Below, in pieces: positions 1 to 14,510 of a stretch of DNA of 64,000 bases. The notes below the pieces were generated by a model, which was given only the letters and a program-made list of their open reading frames with translations, was not told where the DNA came from and searched no databases. The DNA is taken from contig CM049320.1 of NCBI GenBank assembly GCA_026874595.1, positions 19,477,714-19,541,713 on the forward strand, read 5' to 3'. A program made the translations under genes and the position numbers. Each line of letters starts with the position of its first letter. Position 1 is the first letter of the stretch. This DNA is from Sipunculus nudus (taxonomy: Eukaryota; Annelida; Sipuncula; Golfingiida; Sipunculidae).

Positions 1-960
1 ACCACGACATGAAATAGGAGAGGATATGACCACGACATGAAATTGGAGAGGATATGACCATGACATGAAATTGGAGAGGATATGACCACGACGTGAAATT
101 GGAGAGGATATGACCAAGACATGAAATCGGAGATGATATGACCATGACATGAAATTGGAGAGGATATGACCATGACATGAAATTGGAGAGGATATGACCA
201 CGACGTGAAATTGGAGAGGATATGACCAAGACATGAAATCGGAGATGATATGACCATGACATGTATTGGAGAGGATATGACCATGACATGTATTGAAGAG
301 GATATGACCATGACATAAAATTGGAGAGGATATGACCATTACCAGCATTTGGAGGATTTGACCATGACATGAAATTGGAGATAAAATTAGCACGCATGAA
401 ATTGGAAAGGAAATAACTATGACAATAAATTGATGTGGATCTGACTTTGACATAAGATTGGAGAGGATATGACCAAGACATGAAATTGGAGAGGACATGA
501 CCATGACATGAAATTGGAGAGGATATGACCATGACATGAAATTGGAGAGGATATGACCACGACATAAAATTGGAGAGGATATGACCATGACATGAAACTG
601 GAGAGGATATGACCATGACATGAAATTTGAGAGGATATTACTATGACATTAAATTGATGAGGATCTAAATTTGAGAGGAAAATGGAGAAGGCGTGTTTGA
701 CATAAAATTGGTATGACATGAATTCGGAGAGGGTCTGCCTATGACAGGAAATTGGTGAGGATATGACTTTGATATAAAATTGCAGAGAATATGACCACGA
801 CAGAAAATTAAAGACGGTATGACCACGACATATAATTGGAGAAGGTCTGACTATGACGTGAAATCTGAGCGGATATGACCGCGAAAGGAAATTTGTGAGG
901 ATATGATTATGGCATGATATCGCAGAGGGTATGACTATGATATGAAATCGGTATGACATG
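1..960. repeat. 28-bp minisatellite array
   Basis: Tandem copies of a unit close to GACATGAAATTGGAGAGGAT plus ATGACCAT, period 28 bp, fill the first kilobase and probably run off the left edge. Copies are near-identical up to about 620 and become degenerate towards 960. The reverse strand stays open for long stretches only because three 28-bp units make 84 bases, giving a 28-residue peptide period. I see no reason to call it coding. Confidence 0.95.
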
Positions 961-1748
961 ATTATAATATGCATAAATTCAGTAACATTATTTAATGTGT
1001 AATTTAACCATTGTTTTGGATATCGGTTACCTCACGAAGTTGTGCAAGACTAATGATGTATTGATATTGTGGTTGACAATGTATTATTGATATACAGTAT
1101 ATTTTGCTTATATGCACGGGTAGTTGGTCTCAAGCGCATATCAAGATATTTGCTCGATGTTGATTTTAAGGTAATATTCATAGCATTTATCCGAATGACT
1201 TTGTTGGTACTAGCATCAAGTATTCAATATCGAATAAAATGCAATAAATCTTTATGCTTTATGACAATTTCCGGAAATTTTAAATTTGGATGGGGAAAGT
1301 GTCATTTATCTCCTCGCATTAAATTTTATAACACGTGTTTTTTTTCAGCACTGCTTACAAAGTTATATAATACAGCTTTATTTCTGCATAACGTCTACAT
1401 TCTATGTTGAATGTTATCCAGTAATGAAGCCTTGTAAAGCTAAAATAAAGATATATGCAGATAAGTGCACAAATTTCATTAAGCTTTTCTGGTGTATTTT
1501 GATTATTTTTCAACTTAACCGAGACATCTCATTATAAAATAAAATTCCTTTGTAAAATGTGGAAGATCAAGCACACAAACAGAATATGCTTAGAATATTC
1601 AAGTTGTTGATAGTTTATTGCGGCATTTTGCTGATTTCAACTCCCAATATGTAGGTGTAATGCATCAAATATCATAGGACCGGCTACGAATGTCATGGTA
1701 ACATTGTTCAGCATGTAAGCTGCAACAGGTGGCGCCAAGTGTAATCAC
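961..1748. other. no gene recognised
   Basis: AT-rich unique-looking DNA between the minisatellite and an inverted-repeat element. Open frames are short, without family resemblance or convincing splice context. I see nothing to annotate. Confidence 0.5.
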
Positions 1749-2390
1749 CTGTTTCTTTTTTTCGAGCCAAATCGTCATATTCCACTTTATCCTAGGTTAA
1801 TTTGACTATATTACAATTTAGTTTTCATACCGTTACAATTTATTCTTCATGTTGTGAAAATATTTTGAAAAAGTGTTAAAACATAATTATGAATATTGCT
1901 TTTACAGAACTTGCTTATCACAGGTTTTTTTTTACAATTTCATGTGTCCGGGTATGTTATGTTGTGCTTGCTTACAATTATCCCAGAAAATTAGATGTAA
2001 ATATATTGTTCATGTGGCTAGTATGCTGTGGTTTGCTTAATGTTTGGCGATTTTTATGCGTTTTCTTTTTTTTCCGGACTTCACATATATTCTCACCAAA
2101 TGTTAATACTCCAAAAACAACGAGGATAGTACAATTTTACGCAGTGGTACAAGTTATGACTTTAAGTTATGAGGCCCTACCAGGTCAGTCTATAGCTAAT
2201 GATTAACTGTGTTTATTTTTGATACATAGGCAGAATAAGTTACCTTTACATATCAAAACTATGCAGTACTTCGTTTTGTGTGATTGCGTGAGAGAGAGTC
2301 TATATATATACCCGAAGAACACGCGACTTATATCCGAACAACTTAACCTAGGATAAAGTGGAATATGACAATTTGGCTCGAGGAAAACAG
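1749..2390. mobile_element. MITE-like element with ~50-bp terminal inverted repeats
   Basis: The segment 1749-1800, containing CGAGCCAAATCGTCATATTC, reappears inverted at 2343-2390 with only a few changes (GAATATGACAATTTGGCTCG). The arms also share an outer CTGTTT/AAACAG end and an inner CCTAGGTTAA. The enclosed 540 bp holds no transposase. This is the structure of a non-autonomous DNA transposon. No clear target-site duplication was seen, so the superfamily is unassigned. The right arm abuts a compound microsatellite. Confidence 0.6.
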
Positions 2391-2409
2391 ATGATTAAAC
2401 TTGGCGTTC

Positions 2410-4277
<1,868 letters not shown>

Positions 4278-4348
<71 letters not shown>
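4278..4348. repeat. (AT)n-(GA)n microsatellite
   Basis: About 47 bp of AT followed by about 23 bp of GA. Confidence 0.97.
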
Positions 4349-4593
4349 AGAGATTAATATATAAATGCACGAGGGGACTTATACCCATATTTGATATACA
4401 CTTAGAGACCAAATATGTACATATATTAGTAAGTCAGAGAAAAATGTCAACAAATGACTGAAGCTGAGTAGGACGGACACGTCATAATCAGATTTTGGAC
4501 AATAACAAAAAAAAATAGAATGATAAACCCGAGCGTTAGTTATACAGGCGGATAGTGAGCTACAAAGAAAGGGGACATATAGGTTTTAATTGT

Positions 4594-4594
<1 letters not shown>

Positions 4595-4635
<41 letters not shown>

Positions 4636-4675
4636 AGGGAGGGAGGGAGCCTGAGAGACAGAGAGAGAGAGAGTA
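4595..4675. repeat. (GA)n/(GGGA)n purine tract
   Basis: Nearly pure purine strand: GA repeats, then GGGA/GGAG repeats, then GA again. Long homopurine mirror-like tracts can adopt triplex (H-DNA) structure in vitro. Confidence 0.95.
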
Positions 4676-4679
4676 GGAG

Positions 4680-5215
4680 GTATAACTCATGACATTATTA
4701 GTGGTATACTGCGTATATTAACAATATTCATTGTTCTAACATCATCTGTCGGTAAAATTAAATTGACTATTCGCTGGTCAATCTTGGGCTATGGTAATTT
4801 TTTTTTCAGAATAACAATGATTTATAAAACCTAACAATCATATTACTGCGTCATATGCGGCATATTAATCATGCTGTTACTTTTAAATATATTATTATTT
4901 ATACTATTACTTTTACCACTTTATCTATGACCCTTACTTTTCCTAACTGTTTGGTTTATATTACTGGTACTGTTAATTATACTTTACTATAAATACAGGA
5001 TCTTGCCATACCATCACCTGGCCCATTCTATTTCCCCGCCCAATTCTCTGTAGTGGAAAATAGCTTGTTCTCGTATTGAAATTTTAATTTAATTATAAAT
5101 TGAAGAAAAAAACTAAATGTATTGAAATCCTTCTTTACTGATGAACGTTCTTTCGCATTTCATGTGTAATCATCGGCTAAATACTGCAATATTTATTTCC
5201 AGCAAGTTTTACCGG
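4680..5215. other. no gene recognised
   Basis: AT-rich sequence, no feature seen. Confidence 0.5.
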
Positions 5216-5216
5216 C

Positions 5217-5218
<2 letters not shown>

Positions 5219-5287
<69 letters not shown>
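5219..5287. repeat. (TA)n microsatellite
   Basis: About 68 bp of uninterrupted TA. Confidence 0.97.
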
Positions 5288-5289
<2 letters not shown>

Positions 5290-5292
<3 letters not shown>

Positions 5293-5830
5293 TATATACA
5301 TTATATATATACGGGAATATTTAGATACAATTTAGCACAATTAAATACAATATTTTCCTGTTCAAAGTAACATATTCCCCTTTACTTATAATTATGTAAT
5401 AATATTATAAATAATTATATCAGGATGATCCTCAACATTCAAAATGGCAAGAAATCCTTCAACATTTACTGACGAAGCCCAGTTAAAGAAACTACCTACA
5501 GGCCAAGGGTTGATCTAATTCATTATTACTTACCTCCTCAAGTCAAATCCTTTGCATAGTGCCGACAGGACCATGCTAGTGTTCAGCATGAACTAATCCT
5601 ATTACAAGGTAACCCGTGAGGAACATTGTTAACTACAGCAAAAATGCTCTGTCAACATACTTGTGTACAGCTTCTATGGTGTCTTTTAATTTGAGCTATA
5701 ACACGATGATTAGTTCATCTAGGCATCTGGACCTAAGAAATGACATATATCAATGATTTATTTATATTTCCACGTATAATAAAAAATGTATTAAATAGAG
5801 AGTTATTTTTGCTGAAAACTGCTCTCTTAT
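5290..5830. other. no gene recognised
   Basis: AT-rich DNA upstream of the LINE remnant; nothing supported. Confidence 0.5.
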
Positions 5831-5835
5831 GAACA

Positions 5836-6515
5836 TTGTGCAAATTGCTCCTGATAAAATGGATACGATACGTCGGGGTGAGTATTAATATATATAGCAC
5901 AAACCTTTCTGCCAATCACCTGGTAACAAGTTGTAGCTGTGCAGGATCGCATTTACCAAATTTTTTTTTTAATGTCGTGTCATCGAAGCTTAGCGCAAAG
6001 AATAAAAATTCTTTCCACTGTACAAAAAACCGTGCACGCTATGAATGCCCCGCGTTATATGCTAGACATGTTAACTGTGTATCAACCTGGAAGAGATCTC
6101 AGGTTATCCTCAGATCATCCTCATATCAGTGGAAACTGACTGTATCCCGAGTGTCACGCCAGTATCAAAATCGAACGTTCTGTGTGTTTGGTGCTAAAGT
6201 ATGGAACACGTCGCCTGTGGACATAAGAGGTCCGATGCGTAATGACATTTTTTTTAAAGAAGCTAAAGACATTCCTTTTTAAAGAAGCTATACTTCGTCA
6301 TTCATTTTACCAAGTGAACAGCATTTCAGTATTACTCGGGTCAGCTGACACTTTTATATTTATTTAAAGACCATTTTACTATGAACTGTTTGGTCTTTTA
6401 ATGCTGTACAGCTCATTGAAACGTATGTATATTTGCTCTTTATAAATAAATAAATTATTATTATTATTATTATTATTTTTATTATTGTTATTCTTATTAT
6501 TGTTATTATAGCATT
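5836..6515 (+). mobile_element. 3' end of a degraded non-LTR (LINE) retrotransposon
   Basis: The plus frame ending at 6282 contains RTFCVFGAKVWNTSPVDIRG. This matches the general pattern near the C-terminus of CR1/Jockey-group reverse transcriptases: an R-x-F-x-x-x-G-x-K-x-WNxxP block followed by a short tail. An overlapping frame at 5939-6139 carries upstream fragments, so the ORF is frameshifted. After the stop come 160 bases of 3' UTR, ending in AAATAAATAAATTATTATTA and an (ATT)n tail (6449-6515), the usual terminus of such LINEs. It is a 5'-truncated dead copy. The superfamily assignment is by motif memory only. Confidence 0.7.
6449..6515. repeat. (ATT)n tail of the LINE copy
   Basis: Trinucleotide ATT repeat with interruptions directly following the LINE 3' UTR. 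Confidence 0.9.
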
Positions 6516-6751
6516 CATTATTTTTGCGTGGAAGGATTAACTACAACGTAAAATAACCTGTCTGATCCTGCTGGTTCATGTGAGTTTCAAACTTACGGGC
6601 CACAATGCACACGGGGTTCAAAATACAGCAGCGAGGTAGGGGTAAATGTAGTGTACAAGTACGCTGGATAAGAATTGTTTCAAGGCAATTTACATATTGG
6701 CCAATTCAGGTTTGGTTCTTAGGCATATTTTTCAGAAATCAATGCCGGTGG

Positions 6752-6785
<34 letters not shown>

Positions 6786-8020
6786 TACATTTTTTGTAAG
6801 TTTTAATAAAAAAATGTACTATGATCAGGGAAAAGCATGATAATAACATAATTTTGTCATAAACAGGTAAAATCACTACATAACAAAGGAAACCTTATCA
6901 AAATTGTATGTTTTCTTCTTTACAGATAAAAATAAAAATAAAAATGTTTTATACGTGGGGGATGGGGGGTTAAAATTGACGCGGGCAGTGCCTTAGAACC
7001 ATACCTTTTATTTTTTTTTTATTTTGCCTCTTAAACATAGGTGTTTTTGTGGTGATGACTTCACGGTATGAGTAATGTTTTTAAACGTGCACATGTAAGA
7101 TAGAAGGCGTTTCCTTGAAATATATCAAATTTTTGTTTTAAAATGTGACAGTTGAGACAAGTGGCCTCTGCCATCCCAATTATTTCAGTTTCAAACTAAA
7201 TGAGGAACGTTTCAAGTAGAAACGACCTCTGGCGGTAAGGTGTGTTAAAATATAATAATTCTCGTAAAGCTAATAGGTGGCAGCACAGAACTGATCCTGA
7301 CATAACCAAACACAACAGGTGACATGCTGGTCGGTTAGTACACTGACATTTAGTTTCATTGAAACTGCATTGAGGTAAGCATCTGAAAGCTTAGCAGCTA
7401 CACTTTGTCAATACTTACTTTTCTTTTTTTTTTTAAATCTGATCAATAAAGGAAAACCAAACACTTCAAATCTGCCAATAGGAAGCCTAAAATATTCTGA
7501 ACTTGATATCCATCCGATTTGTTTAACAGATTAAAATAAAATTACGGATCAATGTGATTGATTTTTCAGAATATATAATACTTATAAAAGGAAGTAGGTC
7601 CAAATTTTATCTTCAATGTTCTCTAAAAACCCCGTTGCGTATGACACTGTGCTATACCTCAATTTAAAGGTTATTGTTCCCGCAGTGACTTCGTCGACAT
7701 GTGAATAAATAATTTTTAATGCACACAAACTAATTTTGTTGATTTTTGCGTGGATGTTAAATTGCGTGGAGATTACCACCGAAATCAGCCGAACTGCCTT
7801 CGGCAAAGATCGGAATGCCTGCGAAGGATTCAGGTCTAGTGTGCATTTGAATAACGCCAGATGTCGGTGACAGGTTTAAGCCTGTTTGGTCTTACATTTG
7901 ACCCTGTCACTGACCCACTAAAAGAGTCGGTAAATGTGAAAAAACATGTGACTCTCGGTCCATCCTCAACTGAGAAGGTCTATCTATGAACATCAAAGAT
8001 TAACCTCCTACAAACGGCCG
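6515..8020. other. no gene recognised
   Basis: Contains a 28-bp T run at about 6755-6783 and otherwise unassigned AT-rich DNA. No exon could be supported. Confidence 0.45.
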
Positions 8021-8799
8021 TGCATTCAACACACTTGCACAGCGAAATCGAGTTGCGGCTCCTTGCAATTGAAAATTGCAATAAGTAAGTCAATGGTCCA
8101 AATAGAGAGCATGCATTGCCAACAATAATGAAAAATATAACAATGATAAAGTATATTATTGTCTTTTTTGTGTTTTATTTCATAAAACGTGGGGCGCGAT
8201 ATCGGTGACGCGGCGGTGTACATGTATACAAACAAAACCCTGCGCCAGCCGGTTTGAGCACGTGTTTGGTAAATGGGCGCGATTCTTGGATGACCAGTTG
8301 ACGTCCGTGTCCATGTGGTCCGCCATGGTTGTATACAGTGGTTCAGTTGCAAGTGAACCATTGGCTGCAGGGTTTTTCAATATCATTTTTTAATAGATCT
8401 TTACCCTGTGCGGAGGGAACTCTCGATCCTTTGGCATAAATTCCTTTTTTTTTGTCAGCATGCAATAATGGTTAATCCCCCTAAATCATTCAGGTAATCT
8501 TTTCGCGTGATGTTGGAATGACTACAACAAATGTCGCTGCACTCTCACCTTGCTTTACTTCTTCAACAATTCTGGAAACAGTTGTATCACGTAAACTATC
8601 CATGAAATCACGTGTAAAGATTTCTTTTTATATTACAATACCGCGTCACGGATATAGCATCCCAAAATTGATCCACAGATTTATCAATTTATAAAATGTT
8701 CACGGACAAAACCTTCTTTGGCATGGATATTGTGAATGCATACTGTATATTCGCTCCATTTACTTAGCGAATCACTGTCAGGAGGATGGGTTGGCCTAC

Positions 8800-9012
8800 T
8801 CGGGTGCGGATTCAGGATTAAGGAAAAGAAGGGGTCCATATACAGGGTGGAATAATGATAAAACACAAAAAAAGTCCCAAGTTCCGAAAAAAAGGGGTGT
8901 CCAGGCGGTACAATTAGCTCGGAAACCCTGAAAAAAGGTTCCGGCGCCTGAAAAGGGGTGGGGTGGGATGAGAGGGGGAGGGGATTCCGGACCCCTTTGG
9001 ATCCGCTTCTGC
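8800..9012 (-). mobile_element. GCGGATCC-ended MITE, copy 1
   Basis: Ends are GTGCGGATTCAGG on the left and TTGGATCCGCTTCTG on the right, which are inverted copies of one another. The inside is GC-rich, low-complexity and non-coding. It is the same family as the elements at 33549-33752 and 50615-50765. The CAGNNGCGGATCCAG type of terminus is common in hAT-like MITEs; superfamily assignment is inferred. Confidence 0.65.
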
Positions 9013-9747
9013 ATACGAGGTATGCATATTCCCGTTTCTTTCTTTAGAAACAGCTTTTTTTTTTCTTAAAACATACATTTAGTTCATTTTTCATATCTTC
9101 CTTACACAAGTCTATCCTTTATATGTAAAACAATATTTAATTAATGTAACCAGTTAAAGATCTTCGAGAATCTGAATGCCTTAGCGTCCCATTCCCTTAC
9201 GCAAATGTGAAAAAAATCTGACAAACTGACTAGGTCTTCAAGTTAAACATATTGATGTATGAATTTTTTGCCACCTGAACAGTGCCACAAAAGAGCTATA
9301 AAAATATTTGAACATATCTAATTTAGAAAGTATACAATGGAAAATCTAAATTTTGTTTGCACTTTTTAAAAATAACATTGAGCCAACATTCTTGATTTCC
9401 TAAATACATCCCCCAACAGCGATAAAAAGCTCGCTCATGAGCTAGTCACTTACCACTTTAATAACAACTTGTGATAGATTTTACGTGGTATCTTAAATAT
9501 GAAAGAAGTAACTGAGGCACATTTGAGAAAATGGACAGGTTTTTATTTTTTTAAGTTTAATATTATTATAATAATCTTAATCAAATACCTAAATATGGAT
9601 GTCATTGGGCTTACTTCTGGAGATTAAATTTTTAATACCAGGTTCCTAATTGGTGCTTTCACGTAAGAGGAATTAAGGTACCACAGTGTATGTACATATC
9701 TCATAGAGCCCAACAAAAGGCCTTTGAATGCTAAGATCAGAAGAATC

Positions 9748-9980
9748 AACCGGCTTCTGTGGCCCAGGAGTAGAGCACAGGAATAAAAACCGGGAGGTCG
9801 TGATTTCAAATCTCATTCAAAGCTGTGAGATTTTCACGGTCGGCCCCCAACCAGGGTGAGCGCTCTGCAGATTTAATGGGAAGGCTGTGCCCAACAGCCG
9901 TGTATCACAAACGAATGCGTCTTTTGGGGGTTCCTCGGTTTAATGACCCAGCAATGAGGATGATTAAACAAACCAGGACC
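9748..9980 (+). mobile_element. tRNA-derived SINE, family 2, copy 1
   Basis: Begins with CCGGCTTCTGTGGCCCAGGA and a TAGAGCACAGGA stretch resembling a tRNA A-box region. It continues with a body whose segments (CCCAACCAGGGTGAGCGCTC, then GGAAGGCTGTGCCCAACAGC) match the inverted copy at 57235-57540. The pol III box B is decayed here. Confidence 0.65.
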
Positions 9981-10199
9981 CACAGGTGTGACACCAGGAT
10001 ACAAAAATAATATGATTGGAAGCGAATGCTACCACCCTGTCACGTAGTCCAAAACTGAAATGGAACTCTGCAGATGTATATACTTAGACTAAGAATAAAA
10101 TAAGAGAGCATAAAAATGGAGGCGGTTATCTCCACCAAAAAAAGTCAGAAGAAATACAGTATTAAGTAATGAATATAACTTTATTTAAGCTACATGGAT

Positions 10200-10425
10200 T
10201 ATAATAGTGAAACAGTTATTATAACAAACACAAGGCACTCTCCGTGGGTAAGATGGTGGTGTTTTGTAGTCTCAGGAGATTTAGGAAACCGGAGGACCCG
10301 GAGAAAAACATTGCCTCAGACGGTCCACTAAGACCAATTCTCGATTCCACCGGGAATCGAACCAGGATAGACAGCGGAGAGAGCAGAAAATTTTACCACT
10401 CGACTGCCCAGGGAACCATAAGCTA
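10200..10425 (-). mobile_element. tRNA-derived SINE, family 1, copy (minus)
   Basis: Read on the minus strand it starts CCTGGGCAGTCGAGTGGTAA, has a box B-like GGTTCGATTCCCGGTGG, then a core TTTTTCTCCGGGTCCTCCGG and TTTCCT, and ends in an AT-rich tail. The same order of blocks occurs at 51711-51955, 21735-21930 and, decayed, at 46135-46296. Confidence 0.75.
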
Positions 10426-10449
10426 TGTTTTTTTAATTGTTTCATGTTA

Positions 10450-13400
10450 ATGAAACATTTGATCATCTATTTGCAACAGTCTATTTGCAGCCACCGAAGG
10501 GGGTCGGTTTATTTTGTAGCACCACGGATTCTTCTGATGACATGTTGTTTTCAAGGGGCCTGTTCCCATATTACAGTCCGTTTCACCACAAGCTGTCCAC
10601 CTGTTTTTTTTTTTAGATTATTTACTTAAAAGTTATTATTTTCATTAATTTCTAAGAAAACAACATATGGAAATGTCAACCTTATATGGCGATTATGAAT
10701 TTTGCAGTAATTCCTCCGTTTATGTTTCACAACATTTTAGTCTCTTCACCGTGATCTGGCAGATATGATGTGTCCCTCCATAAGTAGCCATCTTTGTTTC
10801 GGCTGGGAATATTTTTTTCAGAGTGTTTTACATGAGATCACCTAATCAGCAGCTGTCAGTTGATATTGTTTTTGCATGTGACCAATGAGCTTGATCGCCA
10901 AAACTGGGTGTGGTATGTTGTATAATCAGGACTGATTTATTTTTTTTTTTCAAATAATTCTGTTTCCTAAATAAGGTGCAAGGTATGAATTTATTTACCT
11001 TGAAAACTGGGTCCTTTAATTCATAATTCTCCACCATAATTATTTCCCTTGAAATGTAACAACTAAATATTGTCATAGCAAAATCAGGTGGAAATGGGTG
11101 ATGAACGTACTATAGACGTTTATTACCTACAGTTAATCTTTCGGTCTTTCATAGATATATGATAGAAGACCCATGGTACACAGATTGGTCGAATTGCATA
11201 TATATCCACGTATTTATATTAAGTCGGTGCCCGCCAAAATAATCCAAATACACACAACTTAGATGTATGGCCTCAAGACAGACTAGCAAAGTTTTGCAAA
11301 CCACGTTTTATAACCATTGATCTATTAGCTTCCGCACATATGCAACAAGCCACCTTGAATTACAATTACAAACATTTCTGTTTGTCAACTTAGGCGTTTG
11401 TTTCGTGTTTACTAACAAATTTTAGATGAGCTAGAATTGACTACCATCAAAAATGCATTATAATTACCTTTCTTAGCAGGGGTTATCCTCTAGTTCGTCA
11501 ATATGTACGCAAAGTGGCCAGAATAACATTAATTCTATAGGGAAGGAAGGTAAATGGCTGGCTGTAAAATCCTAGGGACAGTATGATTGTGGCAAGTGTT
11601 TTTAGTAATATGTAAAGCTGATTCGCTGAAATTCCCTATTATTATTATTATTCATCCTAGTTAGAACCTCAAAAATGGCATTCAGCAACGAAGCTCATTA
11701 CCAACAAAATACCTTGTTAATATTAATTACGATATTAATTGCCTCAGCAAGGAGGGTATGCGTACATCCATGTTCGTTTGTTTTGTGTGAGTACGAGTTT
11801 CAGTGTGTTTGTATGTTTATCACAACATAACTCACGCAATCAGGAACGGAATCTCGCGAAATTTTCAGGACATTTCGGAATTGGGAGGGTGAAATACCGG
11901 TTAGACATTGGTGTTTACCATAGAAAAGTCCCAGTTTTCGCAGATAAAAGAAAGTCCAAAGTCCCGCTCACCTTTTATTGAAAGCCATAATGACACAACA
12001 GTACAAATACTTATTTTGATATTCTATATGGGAACATTGTGTTAAACGTTTTGCGTGACTGGAGTCTCAAATTCATCACAATATCTGCACTATATGAATA
12101 TATTATGCAATCACCCATATTTATATATTGTTTTGTATTTTATATACATATTTTGTTATGCATATTCTGATAGATATCAAATCTTTGCCAAGTGAACGTA
12201 CATGCCTATGTTTACAAACTTAAAACACGCACAGTATTCATGAATATGGACAGGAGCTATGAATTAACTATATGGCATCTAATCTCTAGTAGTATGTCAA
12301 CTGGCGTTTTAAAGTTGGTTTAATTTTATATGCTTCAATAATTCAAGAATATTATCACACAAACCTATGCTTCAGCTGGATCGGGTAACACGATTTTAGA
12401 CTTAAACAAGATGTGAGTCAATGAGCTACAAAGTAAAGCATCTGAGGCATAGTAATTAGAGGAAACCCGTATCAGCCTGCTTTAGGGTAACATTTCTCTT
12501 GTTGCTCAGGCAATGTATTAAATATTTTATCTCGGTTTTCTTGATTATTTCTACTTCGTAATCTGTTAAACTAGATCTCCCCATGCTCTAGAATAGCTTT
12601 AATTCTTATCATAAATATAATTTACGCTCGGTCATTGTACAGTGTCAAATGTATAATATATCACAATATTTCACTAGTACATTCAGTGTCGTAAAGAGTA
12701 CATTCAAAGTCTCTTCTAATCATTTTTAAGCAGAAATTCGCGTTAAATGTGTTAGTTCACAAACTTGTGAACATCCAACCAGTGAACCTGAATGAGTAAT
12801 GGTAAGAGAAAATTCTTACTAATTATATATTTATAAATATGTTGCTTCATAACTATTTGCTAAGTTATGGAGTTCTTTTTCCTGCATATGTAGATAATGA
12901 ATCTGCTTCACCTCGTAAAAACCTACTCTACATGAGTGTCAACATCTCAATCTTATGTTAGTATTTTACTGGAATTAAGTGGAACACATTGTAAACCAGT
13001 GTAAGCAAAGATACTTATAGATAGGCATTAATTATATTAATGGTATGAAATTGATTTTTTTTTCAAAGCGTGTCCCCTAATGCACTACAATTATGATTAA
13101 AGTATACCTAACGATAACACGAATTTAAAATACATAGGATATTCATCAACAATTCCTCTCATTGCTTTCTGCGTTGTGAATGTCATGTCTCCCTTCGCAG
13201 TGCCATGTTTCTCTGCAGAATGCCATGTCTCTCTTCACTCATAGTAGCTGTAATCGCCATCGTCTCCTTCAGGGACACAGGCTGCAGGTTGCGAAAATAC
13301 AAATATTTTAATCATCAATATTTAAATATGTTAAAAATCATTTTAAAATTGATCGACGAAGTATTCACAGGTGTTCTCAAATCTATTTGTCTGACAATAT

Positions 13401-13700
13401 TTATTTGTACATGCTAAAAGGTAGATAATATCCCGGACAGAAATGCTACGATAAAAATACCAATGATTTCTGTGGGACAGTGTGAGAAACTAACTTATCT
13501 ATTGGATTAAATTTTCACTGGGGACAGCCATATGACTTCCAGTTTATTAATACACTGAAACCCAATGAATATTTGTTTTGTTATTTTGAAATTGTGGGGA
13601 AGTAATCTCGAAAATGTGTTTGTCGTCTGAGATGATTCAGTGTTGAAGAGATTAATTAAAACAAATATTTACTTAATTTGAACGACAGGTCCATGTACAT
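10450..13700. other. no gene recognised
   Basis: Over 3 kb of AT-rich DNA. The plus frame at 11739-11981 is open for 80 codons but begins in TTTGTTTTGTGTGAG-like low-complexity sequence and shows no family motif. No exon, RNA gene or clear element could be supported. Confidence 0.45.
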
Positions 13701-14259
13701 ACCGTGTCTGTAAATGTTTTTTTAAAAAGGTTTATTTACCCGGCCACGCATGTAATCACAGATACTGTGGTCGCCCATACATACATGATGCTACACGTCA
13801 TTCTGATTCAAGATTCATATCGAATGCCCGTGGGTGATATGGCTCATACATTGATTTGATACAGTGGTCTCACATCAGCCAGGTGCTAAGTGACGCCGTG
13901 CAACGACCCTAAGATGAAATCGACAAGCATCGTGATTCCCATGAAGTCACATTGTACAGTGACTCCACGTTATGACTAAAATCAACAAGCATCATGTGGC
14001 GTGTGACGTCACTATGCTCTGCGATGCATCTCACGGGAATTAAGTTTTCCTTGAGCACTTTGTGAAAGTAGAGTGGCTGTACATGGTAAGTTAAGTTGAT
14101 AACATGCGTGGCCGTTTAATACCAATATTTATAACTAGCTTGTTCGGTATTGCCCTAAATGCCTCCGGTTGAAACGTCCCTTTCATATAGGTACGACGAC
14201 AAAACGAAACAAGTCGGTTAATAATATTAATATACCACACGGTGTAGGTTTACGGTCTG

Positions 14260-14510
14260 TTACAACGTTACACACGACAAAGTGCACATACCATCCGTTA
14301 CCATGTTGCATGCCACATAGTTTGGTTCAACACAGGCATTCGCAATGTGTCTGGTAGACGCTTCCACCAGTTTTTTCTCGTTAAGTTTTGTCCCGGCCCG
14401 GTAGTAGACCTGTAACCTTGGAGATGAGCACATCCCGTTAGCCCCCACATCGCCACAGTAAAACATGACGAAGTGCCTCGGAGTCAGCTCCATCACTTTC
14501 AGTGTAGCAG
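14260..14510 (-). CDS. Lipocalin-like gene, exon 6 (C-terminal)
   Basis: Acceptor TTCTCAG, phase 1 in. Codes ATLKVMELTPRHFVMFYCG and on through CSSPRLQVYYRAGTKLNEKK to a stop at 14260-14262. It ends in a cysteine-rich tail. The acceptor lies inside the first unit of the adjoining minisatellite. An ATTAAA on the minus strand at 14115-14120 is a possible poly(A) signal. Confidence 0.65.

Noticed and set aside
1-960. CRISPR-like array or repetitive protein gene
   Set aside because: The 28-bp units are directly adjacent with no unique spacers, and the setting is eukaryotic. The open reverse frame is a consequence of the period.
8026-8393. Overlapping minus frames (111 and 68 codons) and a plus frame
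   Set aside because: Locally CpG-rich sequence is open in several frames at once. No family motif or matched splice sites were seen, so no gene is claimed.
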